A stretch of 64,000 nucleotides of DNA, from positions 1 through 64,000 of the forward strand of contig NZ_JARUKY010000017.1 of assembly GCF_029688925.1 (NCBI RefSeq), read 5' to 3'. Source of the DNA: Evansella sp. AB-P1. Its GTDB lineage: Bacteria > Bacillota > Bacilli > Bacillales > Salisediminibacteriaceae. Shown in pieces: positions 8,391 to 16,368 of this stretch. The notes beneath the pieces are model-generated. The model was not told where the DNA came from and ran no database searches. It saw nothing but the letters and a program-made list of their open reading frames with translations. Position 1 is the first letter of the stretch. Each line of letters begins with the position of its first letter. Both the position numbers and the translations under genes were made by a program.

Positions 8391-9140
8391 TTATGGAATT
8401 AATAGTCTTATACCTCCAATTGTTGCTAATATAAGGATAATAACATTAAAATGTTTTTGTGGTATAAGAGGAAGAAATTTTATTCCAATATAGGTACCTA
8501 CTAGTATAGCTGGAATAAGCATCGCATTAAAGCTTATCGTGTCAACTGTAATTAGACCTAAGCCAATGTACATAGGTACTTTTATTAAATTTACAGAAAG
8601 GAAAAACCATGCCCCAGTTCCAATAAACTCTTTCTTTGGTAAGGCAATAGCAATTAAAAAGATTGCCATAATTGGCCCTGCAGCATTACCGATCATTGTT
8701 GTAAACCCAGCTAACGTTCCCATAGTTGCAATAAACCACTTTGATTGTGGTAATGCATCTAACCATTTAGATCCCCATCGTTCCCTAGAAACTTGAACGC
8801 CAATTAATGTAATAACCATAACACCCAAAATAATTTCTATTGGTCTACTTGCTTCAACAAAATATAGGAGAATAAAACCACAGAAAATTCCACCTAAAAC
8901 CCATGGTACTAATCTAAATAATGTTTTCCAATCTACACTTCTACGATAGTATGTAACAGCTATAATATCTGCAGCAATTAGCATAGGTAAGACAATTCCG
9001 ATTGAATCTCTTGCTGGAAAGATTGTTGCCATTGTAGCTACAACAAATATCCCTAATGTTGGTAATCCCGTTTTTGATACACCAATAAAAATAGCGCAGA
9101 GCACTACGATTACTAATTGTGTCCATTCTAAACCAAGCAT
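8391..9140 (-). CDS. TauE/SafE (DUF81) family transporter
   Basis: A 249-residue integral membrane protein with about eight hydrophobic segments in two related halves. The first half opens with the family motif GVSKTGLPTLGIF; the second has GFTTMIGNAAGPIMAIFL, the repeated G-x-x-x-G-x-GGP-like element. The family exports sulfite, sulfoacetate or related organosulfur anions; the substrate here is unknown. An AAGGAGATGA RBS lies before the ATG. No sulfur-metabolism neighbour is present to narrow the role. Confidence 0.88.
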   Translation of the reverse strand: MLGLEWTQLVIVVLCAIFIGVSKTGLPTLGIFVVATMATIFPARDSIGIVLPMLIAADIIAVTYYRRSVDWKTLFRLVPWVLGGIFCGFILLYFVEASRPIEIILGVMVITLIGVQVSRERWGSKWLDALPQSKWFIATMGTLAGFTTMIGNAAGPIMAIFLIAIALPKKEFIGTGAWFFLSVNLIKVPMYIGLGLITVDTISFNAMLIPAILVGTYIGIKFLPLIPQKHFNVIILILATIGGIRLLIP

Positions 9141-9334
9141 AAGTATAGTCTCATCTCCTTAAATAAATATCTGTTTGTTTCCCTATAGTCGATTCTTTCA
9201 TCTGTCAAAAAATAGTTTAGATTTTTATACACCGCTAGTTTGGAGCCTTAGACTATTTAAAAAAATAAAAAAACGAGTATATATATCTATCAGTTAATCC
9301 ATCATTTTTTCTTTTTAATAGATTCATAACTATA

Positions 9335-9360
9335 CGAAAAAAATAAAGTTACATATAGTG
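9335..9360 (+). promoter_or_regulatory. Possible SigE/SigK promoter of the third yjcZ-like gene
   Basis: AC at 9335-9336 is followed 16 nt later by CATATAGT (9353-9360), close to the sporulation-sigma patterns AC-N16-CATAnnnTA (SigK) and CATAnnnT (SigE). The gene starts at 9391. Confidence 0.35.
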
Positions 9361-9390
9361 TATTATTCTCATATAAAAGGGGGTGTTGGC

Positions 9391-9504
9391 ATGAGCTACT
9401 ACCCAACTCATCATCAAAGACCAAGAACAGATAATTTCGCATTTGTTCTAGTTATTTTTGTGTTACTAGTTATTATTGGTGCTGTTATCGTCCACCGATG
9501 GTAG
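9391..9504 (+). CDS. YjcZ-family tiny protein, 37 aa
   Basis: A 37-residue protein with a polar head, MSYYPTHHQRPRTDN, and the hydrophobic core FAFVLVIFVLLVIIGAVIV ending in HRW. The core is nearly identical to those at 3161, 10773 and 11075, while the head is longer and carries Tyr/His/Arg. AAAGGGGGTG lies 6-8 nt before the ATG. A hairpin follows the stop, so the gene is an independent unit, probably expressed during sporulation. Confidence 0.85.
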   Translation: MSYYPTHHQRPRTDNFAFVLVIFVLLVIIGAVIVHRW

Positions 9505-9879
9505 CATAGTAAACAAGGTAAAAGGTTTCAAATGAGTATCAATTCTATTCATTTGAAACCTAAAAAATACATATATTATTTTCTGGGTTTTGTTTTTCCA
9601 TCAATATTAATAGTAACGAACTGCAATTATATAATACCATGTTGGAAATAAAATTAATTATTATTACTAAATTCCATCCTTTTGAATGAGACTAAAGTCA
9701 CACCTCACGTGTTGTATCTTATAGTCATTTACTATAAATAGTTAATTTCCCCTTCTATTTTCACATAAAATACAAAAAAATAGTGATTTTTTTACAAATT
9801 TTTCTGGCTAATGGTTTATTATTAATATAGACTTTTGTTAGGATTTACTTTCGAAAAACTTTTGAAGGAGGTATTAATC
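9505..9879. other. Intergenic hairpin and AT-rich leader of sda
   Basis: A 13-bp inverted repeat (9523-9535 with 9549-9561) follows the tiny gene but lacks a T-run. The rest, up to the sda RBS, is AT-rich with no gene. No DnaA box (TTATCCACA) was found before sda, although DnaA control is known for B. subtilis sda. Confidence 0.5.
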
Positions 9880-10023
9880 ATGAACAAGTTAAGTTACAAG
9901 GCTCTGATTGAAGTATATCATCAAGCAAAAGAACTGCAACTTTCTGAAGAATTTATTACATTAGTGTTAAATGAGATTGAAATAAGAAAAATGAAAAATG
10001 AATCAGGTCAAAGTGTTCACTAA
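9880..10023 (+). CDS. sda: Sporulation histidine-kinase inhibitor Sda
   Basis: A 47-residue protein (MNKLSYKALIEVYHQAKELQ...) that matches the pattern of B. subtilis Sda: KLS at the start, LIExY..A.E..L...FI.L..NEI..R. Sda is a helical hairpin that binds KinA/KinB, blocks their autophosphorylation and so delays sporulation when replication is disturbed. An upstream in-frame start at 9835 was rejected because GAAGGAGG lies 8 nt before the ATG at 9880 and the resulting length fits the family (46 aa in B. subtilis). It sits among the yjcZ-like sporulation genes. Confidence 0.85.
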   Translation: MNKLSYKALIEVYHQAKELQLSEEFITLVLNEIEIRKMKNESGQSVH

Positions 10024-10289
10024 ATAGAACAATCCTGTAAGTTACTATACTCCAATTCTACAACAAACTGTCAACTATTGTGGGGATGAAAGAGTTGTTC
10101 CTGTTGTATTGAAGTGTTGAAGAAGATGCGTATTATTCATCGTTCGGATATCATTATACCCCTACAAAAATTCGTTCATACTTGATACATTTATGTATAA
10201 GAGTCCTCCTTATTGTATTAAAGGAGAACTTAATATCTTAGCTTATATAATACATGTAATATTTTCTAATTGATCTTATTAATTATGAA

Positions 10290-10430
10290 TTAAGACCATT
10301 TCTTAAGAAGCCTTTCTCCTTTATCAGTTATAAAAGCTTTTCCCTGTTTTTTTGCTTTTTTAAGCTGTTGTACTACCTCTGCACGATCTCCAGTTTTTTC
10401 ACTGTTAACTCTTTTCTTTAATAACTTCAT
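10290..10430 (-). CDS. Small basic hypothetical protein, 46 aa
   Basis: A lysine-rich 46-residue protein (MKLLKKRVNSEKTGDRAEVV, then QQLKKAKKQGKAFITDKGER and LLKKWS) with no known domain. The pattern of basic and hydrophobic residues suggests one amphipathic helix. AAAGGAG and GGAGTG sequences lie upstream of the ATG at usable spacing. It might bind nucleic acid or be a small stress or sporulation protein; the sequence alone cannot decide. No terminator was seen directly after it. Confidence 0.5.
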   Translation of the reverse strand: MKLLKKRVNSEKTGDRAEVVQQLKKAKKQGKAFITDKGERLLKKWS

Positions 10431-10713
10431 ATTTCACTCCACTCCTTTTCATTCATTCCCTTGACACAAAAACAAGATTACATACGTTCAGTTTCAATAA
10501 ACACTTTATGTTTAATGGTCTAAATGTGTGAATGCCTATTAACCAATCAATTGTATTTTTCCATTTTTTAGTTTTCTTCGTTACCTATAAATTTCAATTG
10601 GCCATAATGTTTAATACTTCTATGAACGATCGTCTAGTAAAATATCTATATTTTCATAATATTTCTCTATGAGACAAGTCCCTATTTTTAATAACTTCCG
10701 CATCTTCTCTATT

Positions 10714-10740
10714 ACATCTTATCTTTTTAAACATATTGTA
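10714..10740 (+). promoter_or_regulatory. SigK-type promoter of the fourth yjcZ-like gene
   Basis: AC (10714-10715), a 16-nt spacer and CATATTGTA (10732-10740) match the SigK pattern AC-N16-CATAnnnTA exactly. The gene starts 33 nt downstream at 10773. A mother-cell promoter fits the predicted spore role. Confidence 0.5.
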
Positions 10741-10772
10741 TATTATCTCAATAGAAAGGAGTGTTGAGATAT

Positions 10773-10877
10773 ATGAGTGGTTACTGTCCATCGCCACGTA
10801 CCGATTCATTCGCCTTTGTCTTGGTTATTTTCGTTTTACTAGTGATCATTGGCGCATGTTGTTGGTATGGTTACTAA
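10773..10877 (+). CDS. YjcZ-family tiny protein, 34 aa
   Basis: A 34-residue protein, MSGYCPSPRTDSFAFVLVIF then VLLVIIGACCWYGY. It shares the RTD/N-FAFVLVIFVLLVIIGA stretch with the gene at 9391, so these two are the closest pair in the window. Cysteines at 5, 29 and 30 are unusual for the family and could allow disulfide cross-linking in the coat (inference). AAAGGAG lies upstream of the ATG. A SigK-like promoter and a clear terminator make it a complete one-gene unit. Confidence 0.86.
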   Translation: MSGYCPSPRTDSFAFVLVIFVLLVIIGACCWYGY

Positions 10878-10931
10878 ATCCTAGGTGCACTCCAAGGTGT
10901 CCAAAGTGACTCAAATAGCCTCCCTCCTTTT

Positions 10932-10957
10932 AAAGCGCCCAGATACGGGCGCTTTTT
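10932..10957 (+). terminator. Intrinsic terminator
   Basis: Stem AAAGCGCCC / GGGCGCTTT (9 bp), 6-nt loop, then Ts. It ends the gene at 10773-10877. Confidence 0.92.
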
Positions 10958-11074
10958 ATATTATCTTTAATCTTTTTTCAAAATAATTTATAACTTTTCC
11001 TAAAACCACCTACACATCTAATAGCGAACATACATAAATTGTACTATCCCTAACAAGAAAGGGGGGGACAGGAT

Positions 11075-11170
11075 ATGAGTCACTATGCAGGAGGTCACGC
11101 AGCTGGATTTGCATTAGTGTTAGTTCTGTTTATTTTGCTCGTTATTATTGGAGCAGCATGGGCTTACTAA
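11075..11170 (+). CDS. YjcZ-family tiny protein, 31 aa
   Basis: A 31-residue protein, MSHYAGGHAAGFALVLVLFI then LLVIIGAAWAY, with the classical His/Gly/Ala head and the core GFALVLVLFILLVIIGAAW. Its core is closest to that of the 27-aa gene at 3480. AAGGGGGGG precedes the ATG by about 8 nt. It has a terminator shared with the convergent DUF1906 gene. A CATACATAA sequence 42 nt upstream could be the -10 of a sporulation promoter. Confidence 0.87.
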   Translation: MSHYAGGHAAGFALVLVLFILLVIIGAAWAY

Positions 11171-11195
11171 ACAGAAGCATTAAGCCTCTCATTAC

Positions 11196-11228
11196 TAAAA
11201 AAAGCGCCTTTCAAAAGGCGCTTCTTTA
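11196..11228. terminator. Bidirectional terminator
   Basis: AAGCGCCTT / AAGGCGCTT (9 bp, loop TCAA) with an A-run on the left and a T-rich run on the right. It can end the tiny plus-strand gene and the minus-strand DUF1906 gene. Confidence 0.9.
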
Positions 11229-11288
11229 TACATACTTTAGTAATGATTTATTATACACGTTAAAAATTGTTGAGATCACTTTCACCTA

Positions 11289-11939
11289 TTAATACAAATG
11301 ATCATATAACTTTTTTTCCAAAAGTACTGTATCAATTGGACATTCCTCTGCATCACGACCATATTGCCATGCCCACACATTCCCTTCACAGTCAGGTGTA
11401 ATAGGACTATAAGTAGGTATATTAGCTTTCGACGTCGTACCAGTCTCAGGTTCGGCACTCCATAGTACCGTTTGATGTCGCACGAGTTCACTTCGTTCAA
11501 TCGCTTCACAATATGCATCGTTAAATGGACCTTCCGTTGGGTCGTGATAAATTCCAGGTCGATAATCACTATTATAAATTCTCTCTACCCATGCAATAAT
11601 CCAATTAGCATCTACCTCAAAAAACCTTTCCACATTTGCAAAAACAAACACACCACTTGGGATACCTAACCTCCGTGATTGATAAATAGCGTTTTGTGCT
11701 GCGACTCTTCCAGCTTGACTTCCTACAGCTTCTCGGAAGTTGTTATAAATTGGTAAAATTTTAATTCCCTTTTCCTTTAAAAAAGAAATTTCTTGTGAAG
11801 ACAAGCCATCACTAACATTTGGAATTGTATTTAAATACCTCCCCCATATGTCAGGGTGTCCAAAGTTTGCTTCAACACATTCATATAGCTCTTGCGTAGC
11901 TGCTGAAGCAGAGTCTACTCCCCAAATTATATTTACCAT
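11289..11939 (-). CDS. DUF1906 glycoside-hydrolase-like protein
   Basis: A 216-residue protein of the Rv2525c-like/DUF1906 family, a TIM-barrel fold related to GH25 lysozymes. Seen features are the opening IIWGVDSASAATQELYEC, the early strand IWGRYLNT, KGIKILPIYNNF, GVFVFANVE and the C-terminal WAWQYG. The usual acid of the first strand is present as the D in WGVDSA. Members are thought to act on or bind peptidoglycan or other polysaccharide. There is no signal peptide, so it may act in the mother cell, forespore or after lysis. It lies next to yjcZ-like spore genes. Confidence 0.82.
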   Translation of the reverse strand: MVNIIWGVDSASAATQELYECVEANFGHPDIWGRYLNTIPNVSDGLSSQEISFLKEKGIKILPIYNNFREAVGSQAGRVAAQNAIYQSRRLGIPSGVFVFANVERFFEVDANWIIAWVERIYNSDYRPGIYHDPTEGPFNDAYCEAIERSELVRHQTVLWSAEPETGTTSKANIPTYSPITPDCEGNVWAWQYGRDAEECPIDTVLLEKKLYDHLY

Positions 11940-12099
11940 CGATTCCCCTCCTTCACACTTATTAATATATGTAACTACTAGGCTTGAAGGTGAATAAAAA
12001 TTTTATAATAAATATCATGAAAGACCTCGATCCAAGAATCTTAAGAAAGACCTGCTGGCTCTTGAACTAAAGCGATCGTTTATTTAAAAGGTTATTCTC

Positions 12100-12522
12100 T
12101 TAATCAAAAAATTCCATATGTGTTTTCTCTTTTTTATAGTAATCCAATCTATCTTGTAGTGTACCTGTATGAAATTCAAATTTATGACCATCTGGGTCTG
12201 TAAAATAGATGGACTTTTTATCTCTTTCATCTCTTGGACGACCTGATAAAATGTTCACATTCAATCTCCTTAGTTTCTCATACATTTCATCAAACTTATT
12301 TTCTTCAATTGTAAATGCTATGTGTGTATAGGAGTGGTGTATTTCATTACGAGGTATATCTGTCTCTACATTGAGAGCAAGCCACATTCCATTTAAATCA
12401 AAGTACGCAGTGTTTCTGCCTTTTACTAACAAATTAGCATCAAATACATTTTTATAAAACTTAATAGAACTTTCTAAATCAGAAACTGAAAATAAAAAAT
12501 GATTAAGTCCTTTTACCGACAT
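12100..12522 (-). CDS. fosB: Metallothiol (bacillithiol) transferase FosB
   Basis: Confers fosfomycin resistance by adding bacillithiol to the epoxide ring; a cytosolic, divalent-metal enzyme of the VOC superfamily. It begins MSVKGLNHFLFSVSDLE with the first metal His in LNHF; the second is in YTHIAF and the Glu in KFEFHTG. The near-invariant RDERDKKSIYFTDPDGHKFE block is intact. The 140 residues are the family length. The start at 12522 is supported by a GGGGTGAT RBS; an upstream ATG adding 22 residues was rejected. Confidence 0.95.
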   Translation of the reverse strand: MSVKGLNHFLFSVSDLESSIKFYKNVFDANLLVKGRNTAYFDLNGMWLALNVETDIPRNEIHHSYTHIAFTIEENKFDEMYEKLRRLNVNILSGRPRDERDKKSIYFTDPDGHKFEFHTGTLQDRLDYYKKEKTHMEFFD

Positions 12523-12906
12523 AGTATCACCCCAATAATATAGTACCTTAAAATCTGGCAAAGACAGAAATCCCATTTCAAGAAACACGTTCGTTTGTTC
12601 AACAAGAGCAGCGACAGATTTTTTCCCTATCGATCCCCCGTTTGTTTAAGAAGAAATTTTAATCTATTAGTAAGATGCAAATAATACAGTAATAATTATT
12701 TTACGCAAAAGTATCCCCTCCTGTTTCAGATTAACTTTTCATTATTCAACAAAGATTCTCTCAACCGAAACATAAATCTCTATTTAATTAGATTAAAAAA
12801 GGAGGGAGTACTTTACTTAAGTATTCTCTCCGTCTGTTGAATATAAGAACTCCTCCTTAAAAACTTTATATTTAATTTTTTTCTAATATAAATCTACTAT
12901 CTTTCT
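12523..12906. other. Intergenic region with one terminator hairpin
   Basis: Besides the terminator at 12795-12831, which belongs to the membrane-protein gene on the right, no gene, riboswitch or repeat copy was recognised. Confidence 0.5.
12795..12831 (-). terminator. Intrinsic terminator
   Basis: Arms 12801-12813 and 12819-12831 pair over 13 bp with two G-T pairs. Six Ts follow on the minus strand. It lies about 75 nt past the stop of the membrane protein at 12907. Confidence 0.78.
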
Positions 12907-13359
12907 TTACCTTTTCACCTGATTAATTAAATTTCCATAAACTATCATTGGAATGAGTACCACTAGTGCACAGACAAAAAAAGAGTACATGTATTTAGGT
13001 TGTATCAAAGGAAGGAATCCAAAATATGGTAAGCTATTTATAAAATCAAAGTACCATCTTAAAATAAATAAAGATACGAAACTAAAAACCAAGCTTGTAG
13101 AAACTGAAGTGATTATTAATTTCTTTAAAAAATCAATTTTAATTATTTTAGCAAGGTAATTAACAAATAAAATAGAGAAAAATAAACCAAAGAAAAGAGA
13201 TACGTATGGATGGTACCTAATCGCAAGATCGTTCTTATCACCTAAATAATTACTTGGTAATAGATGGACTCCAATAACGTAAGCCAAAATAAAATTTAAT
13301 ATTGCTGCAACTGCTCCAATGGATATTGAAAGGGCTAAGATTTTATTTATATCTACCAC
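12907..13359 (-). CDS. Four-helix membrane protein, unknown
   Basis: A 150-residue protein that I do not recognise. Four hydrophobic segments are visible at about residues 8-30, 50-70, 80-102 and 122-145, joined by short loops (LPSNYLGDKNDLAIRYHP, RWYFDFINSLPYFGF). The only start codon available is a GTG at 13359 that touches an AGGA sequence, too close for efficient initiation, so the start is uncertain. The gene stands alone between two terminators. Confidence 0.6.
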   Translation of the reverse strand: MVDINKILALSISIGAVAAILNFILAYVIGVHLLPSNYLGDKNDLAIRYHPYVSLFFGLFFSILFVNYLAKIIKIDFLKKLIITSVSTSLVFSFVSLFILRWYFDFINSLPYFGFLPLIQPKYMYSFFVCALVVLIPMIVYGNLINQVKR

Positions 13360-13401
13360 TCCTAATATTAAACATTATGTATAATTTATTATAACAACAA
13401 A

Positions 13402-13443
13402 AAAACACATGTGATTTCACTCAATAGAAATCACATGTGTTTT
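13402..13443. terminator. Strong bidirectional terminator
   Basis: A perfect 17-bp stem (13402-13418 with 13427-13443, 8-nt loop) flanked by A-run and T-run. It terminates the MIP18-like gene on the minus strand. Confidence 0.93.
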
Positions 13444-13518
13444 TGCTTGCGAATGGCTTGTTTGCACCTCATTAAGTAAACCTGTTATCTAAACTTGTCT
13501 AGGTTTTTCTATCTATTC

Positions 13519-13851
13519 CTAACTTTCGTGGACCCCTAGTGCAAGTTTAGCATATCGTGACATCATACTTTTATTCCATACTGGTTTCCAAACAATGTCT
13601 ACATCCACTTCACCAATTTCACCAAATTGCTGTAATTCACTTAAGGCTCTTCTAATATCAGATACAATTGTACCTGCTAATGGACACCCCATAGATGTTA
13701 ATGTCATCGTCACCTTTACGTTATTGTCTTCATCTAAATCTACACCATATATGAGGCCAAGGTTGACTATATCCACACCTAATTCAGGATCCATTACATT
13801 TTCTAACTCAGCTTTAATGCGATCCACTTTCTCTTGATTGTCATTTGTCAT
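13519..13851 (-). CDS. MIP18/PaaD-like (DUF59) Fe-S assembly factor
   Basis: A 110-residue protein of the metal-sulfur cluster assembly family (PaaD/SufT/YitW-like). It helps mature Fe-S proteins in the cytosol. Seen motifs are MDPELGVDIVNLGLIYG and TLTSMGCPLAG with the family's reactive cysteine, then IVWKPVWNKSMMS at the C-terminus. It follows doxX on the same strand, but a hairpin sits between them. That hairpin's apex is a perfect FNR-type box. It stands apart from any suf operon in this window, so a dedicated role under low oxygen is possible (inference). Confidence 0.88.
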   Translation of the reverse strand: MTNDNQEKVDRIKAELENVMDPELGVDIVNLGLIYGVDLDEDNNVKVTMTLTSMGCPLAGTIVSDIRRALSELQQFGEIGEVDVDIVWKPVWNKSMMSRYAKLALGVHES

Positions 13852-13939
13852 AATATCACCCTTCCTATTACTATTTTAACAGGATTACTCTTTTCCTAAA
13901 AGGGGGAACGAATAGAAGCATGATGCCTCATTTCCACAA

Positions 13940-13980
13940 AAATAAAGCCGCATGTGATAAGAATCACTGCGGCTTTATTT
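13940..13980. terminator. Hairpin between doxX and the MIP18-like gene
   Basis: A 13-bp stem (AAATAAAGCCGCA / TGCGGCTTTATTT) is extended by GTGA/TCAC after a single-base bulge. T-rich ends on both strands make it a terminator for doxX. Its top coincides with the FNR-like box at 13953-13968. Confidence 0.82.
13953..13968. promoter_or_regulatory. FNR-type box before the MIP18-like gene
   Basis: TGTGATAAGAATCACT fits the B. subtilis Fnr consensus TGTGA-N6-TCACT at every fixed position. It is centred about 109 nt upstream of the MIP18-like start codon. Because it also forms the top of a terminator hairpin, its dyad could be explained by the hairpin alone. No -10 was found at the class II distance. 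Confidence 0.4.
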
Positions 13981-14052
13981 TTGAAGGTTTTATTTCCCTT
14001 CTTTAAGATACTCTCATTAATTTCATCAATAGACACCATACTTAAGTTTCTA

Positions 14053-14559
14053 TTATGCGGCGTTCGTTGCTGTATCTTCTTTTTTAAGAAGTTTCTTGAA
14101 TTGAAGTGAAAGGTAAGGAATAACCCAACGGTCTCCACCAAATTTACCTGCATTGTATCCAGCAGCTAGAATAAAGATTGTTAAAAGTACCATCCATGGG
14201 TTTGATGAAATAGTTCCTGCAAACATGAAAGCAAAATTCATCATAATTCCAAAGAATGCAGCTGCAGTTGTCAAGATACCTACAAGTAAGCCGATTCCTA
14301 CTAATAGTTCACCCCATGCAACCATGAAGCTAAATACTCCTGCATTAGGTAAAGCAAAACTCTCGATAAACGCATGGTATGTTGGATATTGAGACATTAC
14401 AGTTTCGTTATTCACAACTCCGTTTAAGTAACCTGCAGCACTAAAATCTCCAGTAACTTTACCCCAACCAGCTGTCATCCAAGACCATCCAAGATAAATA
14501 CGTACAATTGTTAAAATACCAGCAGCAATAACATTGTTTCTTAAGAAATCCATAAACAT
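14053..14559 (-). CDS. DoxX family membrane protein
   Basis: A 168-residue protein with four transmembrane segments at about 10-30, 70-95, 98-118 and 122-140. It carries the DoxX pattern: an early helix IVRIYLGWSWMTAGWGKV, then AWGELLVGIGLLVGILTTAAAFFG and a helix ending before GGDRWVIPYL. DoxX was named from a thiosulfate:quinone oxidoreductase subunit; Bacillus members such as CatD/MhqP relate to thiol or quinone stress, so a redox role at the membrane is likely. TAGGAGG is 8 nt before the ATG. An FNR-type box lies about 200 nt upstream. Confidence 0.88.
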   Translation of the reverse strand: MFMDFLRNNVIAAGILTIVRIYLGWSWMTAGWGKVTGDFSAAGYLNGVVNNETVMSQYPTYHAFIESFALPNAGVFSFMVAWGELLVGIGLLVGILTTAAAFFGIMMNFAFMFAGTISSNPWMVLLTIFILAAGYNAGKFGGDRWVIPYLSLQFKKLLKKEDTATNAA

Positions 14560-14956
14560 TTGACATTCCTCCTAGATTCGATTTTTTAGTAAAAAATAAG
14601 TGCAAAAACATTTTAAGAATACGACATTCAAACTGTTGATGATATTCATGTTGTTTAGTGATCACTAACTATCTTCACTAACAGTATATAATGTGAGATC
14701 CCTTAACGAACGTCTCAACTGTGAACAGTCCGTTGCAAAACGGTGTCTAATGTGTGACAAAAATCACTTCTCCTCCAGATAATACTTTTTCTCTAATTTT
14801 TGATTTATTGACATACTATTTAGCATTACGTAAAATTAAAAAGGATATTTCTATACTCGAAATATATTAAAAAAAGTTGATCATATATTAAATAGCCCTT
14901 TTCGGCGAATTCGATGGGGTAACACATCTTTTCTACATAGAAAGAAGGTTGTCCCT
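14560..14956. other. Regulatory region between doxX and the MFS exporter
   Basis: This 397-nt divergent region holds an FNR-like box (14753-14768), a perfect palindrome ACTGTGAACAGT (14718-14729) and TTTAGTGATCACTAA (about 14654-14668). No gene is present. The palindromes may be sites for other dimeric regulators. Confidence 0.5.
14753..14768. promoter_or_regulatory. FNR-type box in the doxX/MFS divergent region
   Basis: TGTGACAAAAATCACT matches TGTGA-N6-TCACT at all fixed positions. It lies 194 nt from doxX and 189 nt from the MFS start, so the target is uncertain. A TCTAAT at 14792-14797 on the plus strand is near, but not exactly at, the class II distance. Confidence 0.55.
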
Positions 14957-16345
14957 TTGACAAAATCAGTGGACTCTCTTGAACTTACAAAGGAACAGAA
15001 AAATAAGCTAACGTTATTATTGTGTATTATACTTACTTTTACTGTAATGAATGGAACCATGTTTAATGTTGCTATCCCAGATATTTCAGAGGAGTTTCAG
15101 CTCCTTCCTTCACAGGTGAGTTGGGTAATGACTGGATACATATTAGTTTTTGCCATCGGATCACTTATGTATGGAAAGCTAGCTGATATTTATCCTATTA
15201 AAACCCTTTTAACCTTTGGAATCATTCTCTTTGCAAGTGGTGCAACCTTAGGATTTTTTTCACAAAATTATCCTATGCTCCTTGCTGCTAGGATTTTACA
15301 AGCAATGGGAGGCGCTACAATTCCAGCACTTTCCTTTATCATTCCAGCTCGTTTTATGCCAAATGAACGAGGACGAGTTTTTGGTATCGTTTCCTCAACA
15401 GTTGCTTTTGCTTCCGGCATTGGACCAATCGCTGGTGGAATGATAGGGGGTTCTCTTAATTGGCGTTTTTTATTTGTTTTTTCTATTCTTGCCCTTATCG
15501 CTTTACCATTTTTGAGAAGGTGGTTGCCTAAGGAAGAAAAACGTCCAGGGAAAGTGGACATTCTTGGAGCAATTTTTATTGCTACTGCCATAATTGGTTT
15601 ACTTTTATTTATAACAAACGGAGATTGGTATGCCTTATTCCTTACTGCTACTGCCTTTTTGTTATTTTGTTGGCGAACTCTATCCATTGAACAGCCATTT
15701 ATTCAACCTTCCATGTTAAAAAACAAATATTATTCCTCGGCAATTATTACTAGTTATTTAGGTACAACAGCAATGTTTGGGATGATATTTGTTATACCTA
15801 TCATGGCACGTGAACTATACAGTTTAAATACAATACAAATTGGACTTCTTCTATTTCCTGGTGCCATGGCAGCTGGAATTATTGGGCAATTCGGTGGAAA
15901 ACTCATTGATAAACACGGAAGCTATCCTATTACACGTATAGCATTCTTATTTGTTATAGTCGGAACATTCCTTCTATCTACTTTTATCGGTTTTTCACCG
16001 TGGATAGTAACGTTATGTATTTTAGTACAGTACATTGCTTTTCCATTAATTCAAAGCTCTACAGCAAATTTATTAACGCTTATTGTTCCAAGAGAAAATA
16101 CAGGAATTGGTATAGGTATGTTCAACCTGCTAAATTTCTTGGCTGGAGCAATAGCTAGTGCCATATTTGGATCAATATTAGACTTAAAAGACGTGTCAAT
16201 CTTGTTAAATCCATTGGCGGGAAATGGTACTAATACAATTTATGCTAATCTATTTATAGGATTAACTGTTTCATCTATTATTGCTTTTCTATTTTTCTCC
16301 ATTATTTTTAAAGGTTTTGAAAAAACAAAAACTCCCTCCAATTAA
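14957..16345 (+). CDS. MFS drug exporter, DHA2/TetL-like
   Basis: A 462-residue protein with about 14 hydrophobic helices, as expected for the 14-TMS DHA2 group (QacA, TetK/TetL). The motif-A region is GYILVFAIGSLMYGKLADIY, motif B LLAARILQAMGGATIPAL and motif C GIGPIAGGMIGG. The pattern SLLNF/FNLLNFLAGAIASAIFG near the end also resembles TetL. Such pumps exchange drugs or metal-drug complexes, and sometimes Na+/K+, for protons. Translation starts at TTG with AGAAGG about 8 nt before it. No tetL-type leader peptide was seen. Confidence 0.88.
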   Translation: MTKSVDSLELTKEQKNKLTLLLCIILTFTVMNGTMFNVAIPDISEEFQLLPSQVSWVMTGYILVFAIGSLMYGKLADIYPIKTLLTFGIILFASGATLGFFSQNYPMLLAARILQAMGGATIPALSFIIPARFMPNERGRVFGIVSSTVAFASGIGPIAGGMIGGSLNWRFLFVFSILALIALPFLRRWLPKEEKRPGKVDILGAIFIATAIIGLLLFITNGDWYALFLTATAFLLFCWRTLSIEQPFIQPSMLKNKYYSSAIITSYLGTTAMFGMIFVIPIMARELYSLNTIQIGLLLFPGAMAAGIIGQFGGKLIDKHGSYPITRIAFLFVIVGTFLLSTFIGFSPWIVTLCILVQYIAFPLIQSSTANLLTLIVPRENTGIGIGMFNLLNFLAGAIASAIFGSILDLKDVSILLNPLAGNGTNTIYANLFIGLTVSSIIAFLFFSIIFKGFEKTKTPSN

Positions 16346-16366
16346 TTATATTGAAGGGAGTTTTCT
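16328..16366. terminator. Bidirectional terminator overlapping the MFS stop
   Basis: AAAACTCCCT / AGGGAGTTTT pair over 10 bp. The left arm is inside the last codons of the MFS gene. It serves the exporter and the convergent small gene at 16369. Confidence 0.85.
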
Positions 16367-16368
16367 AA

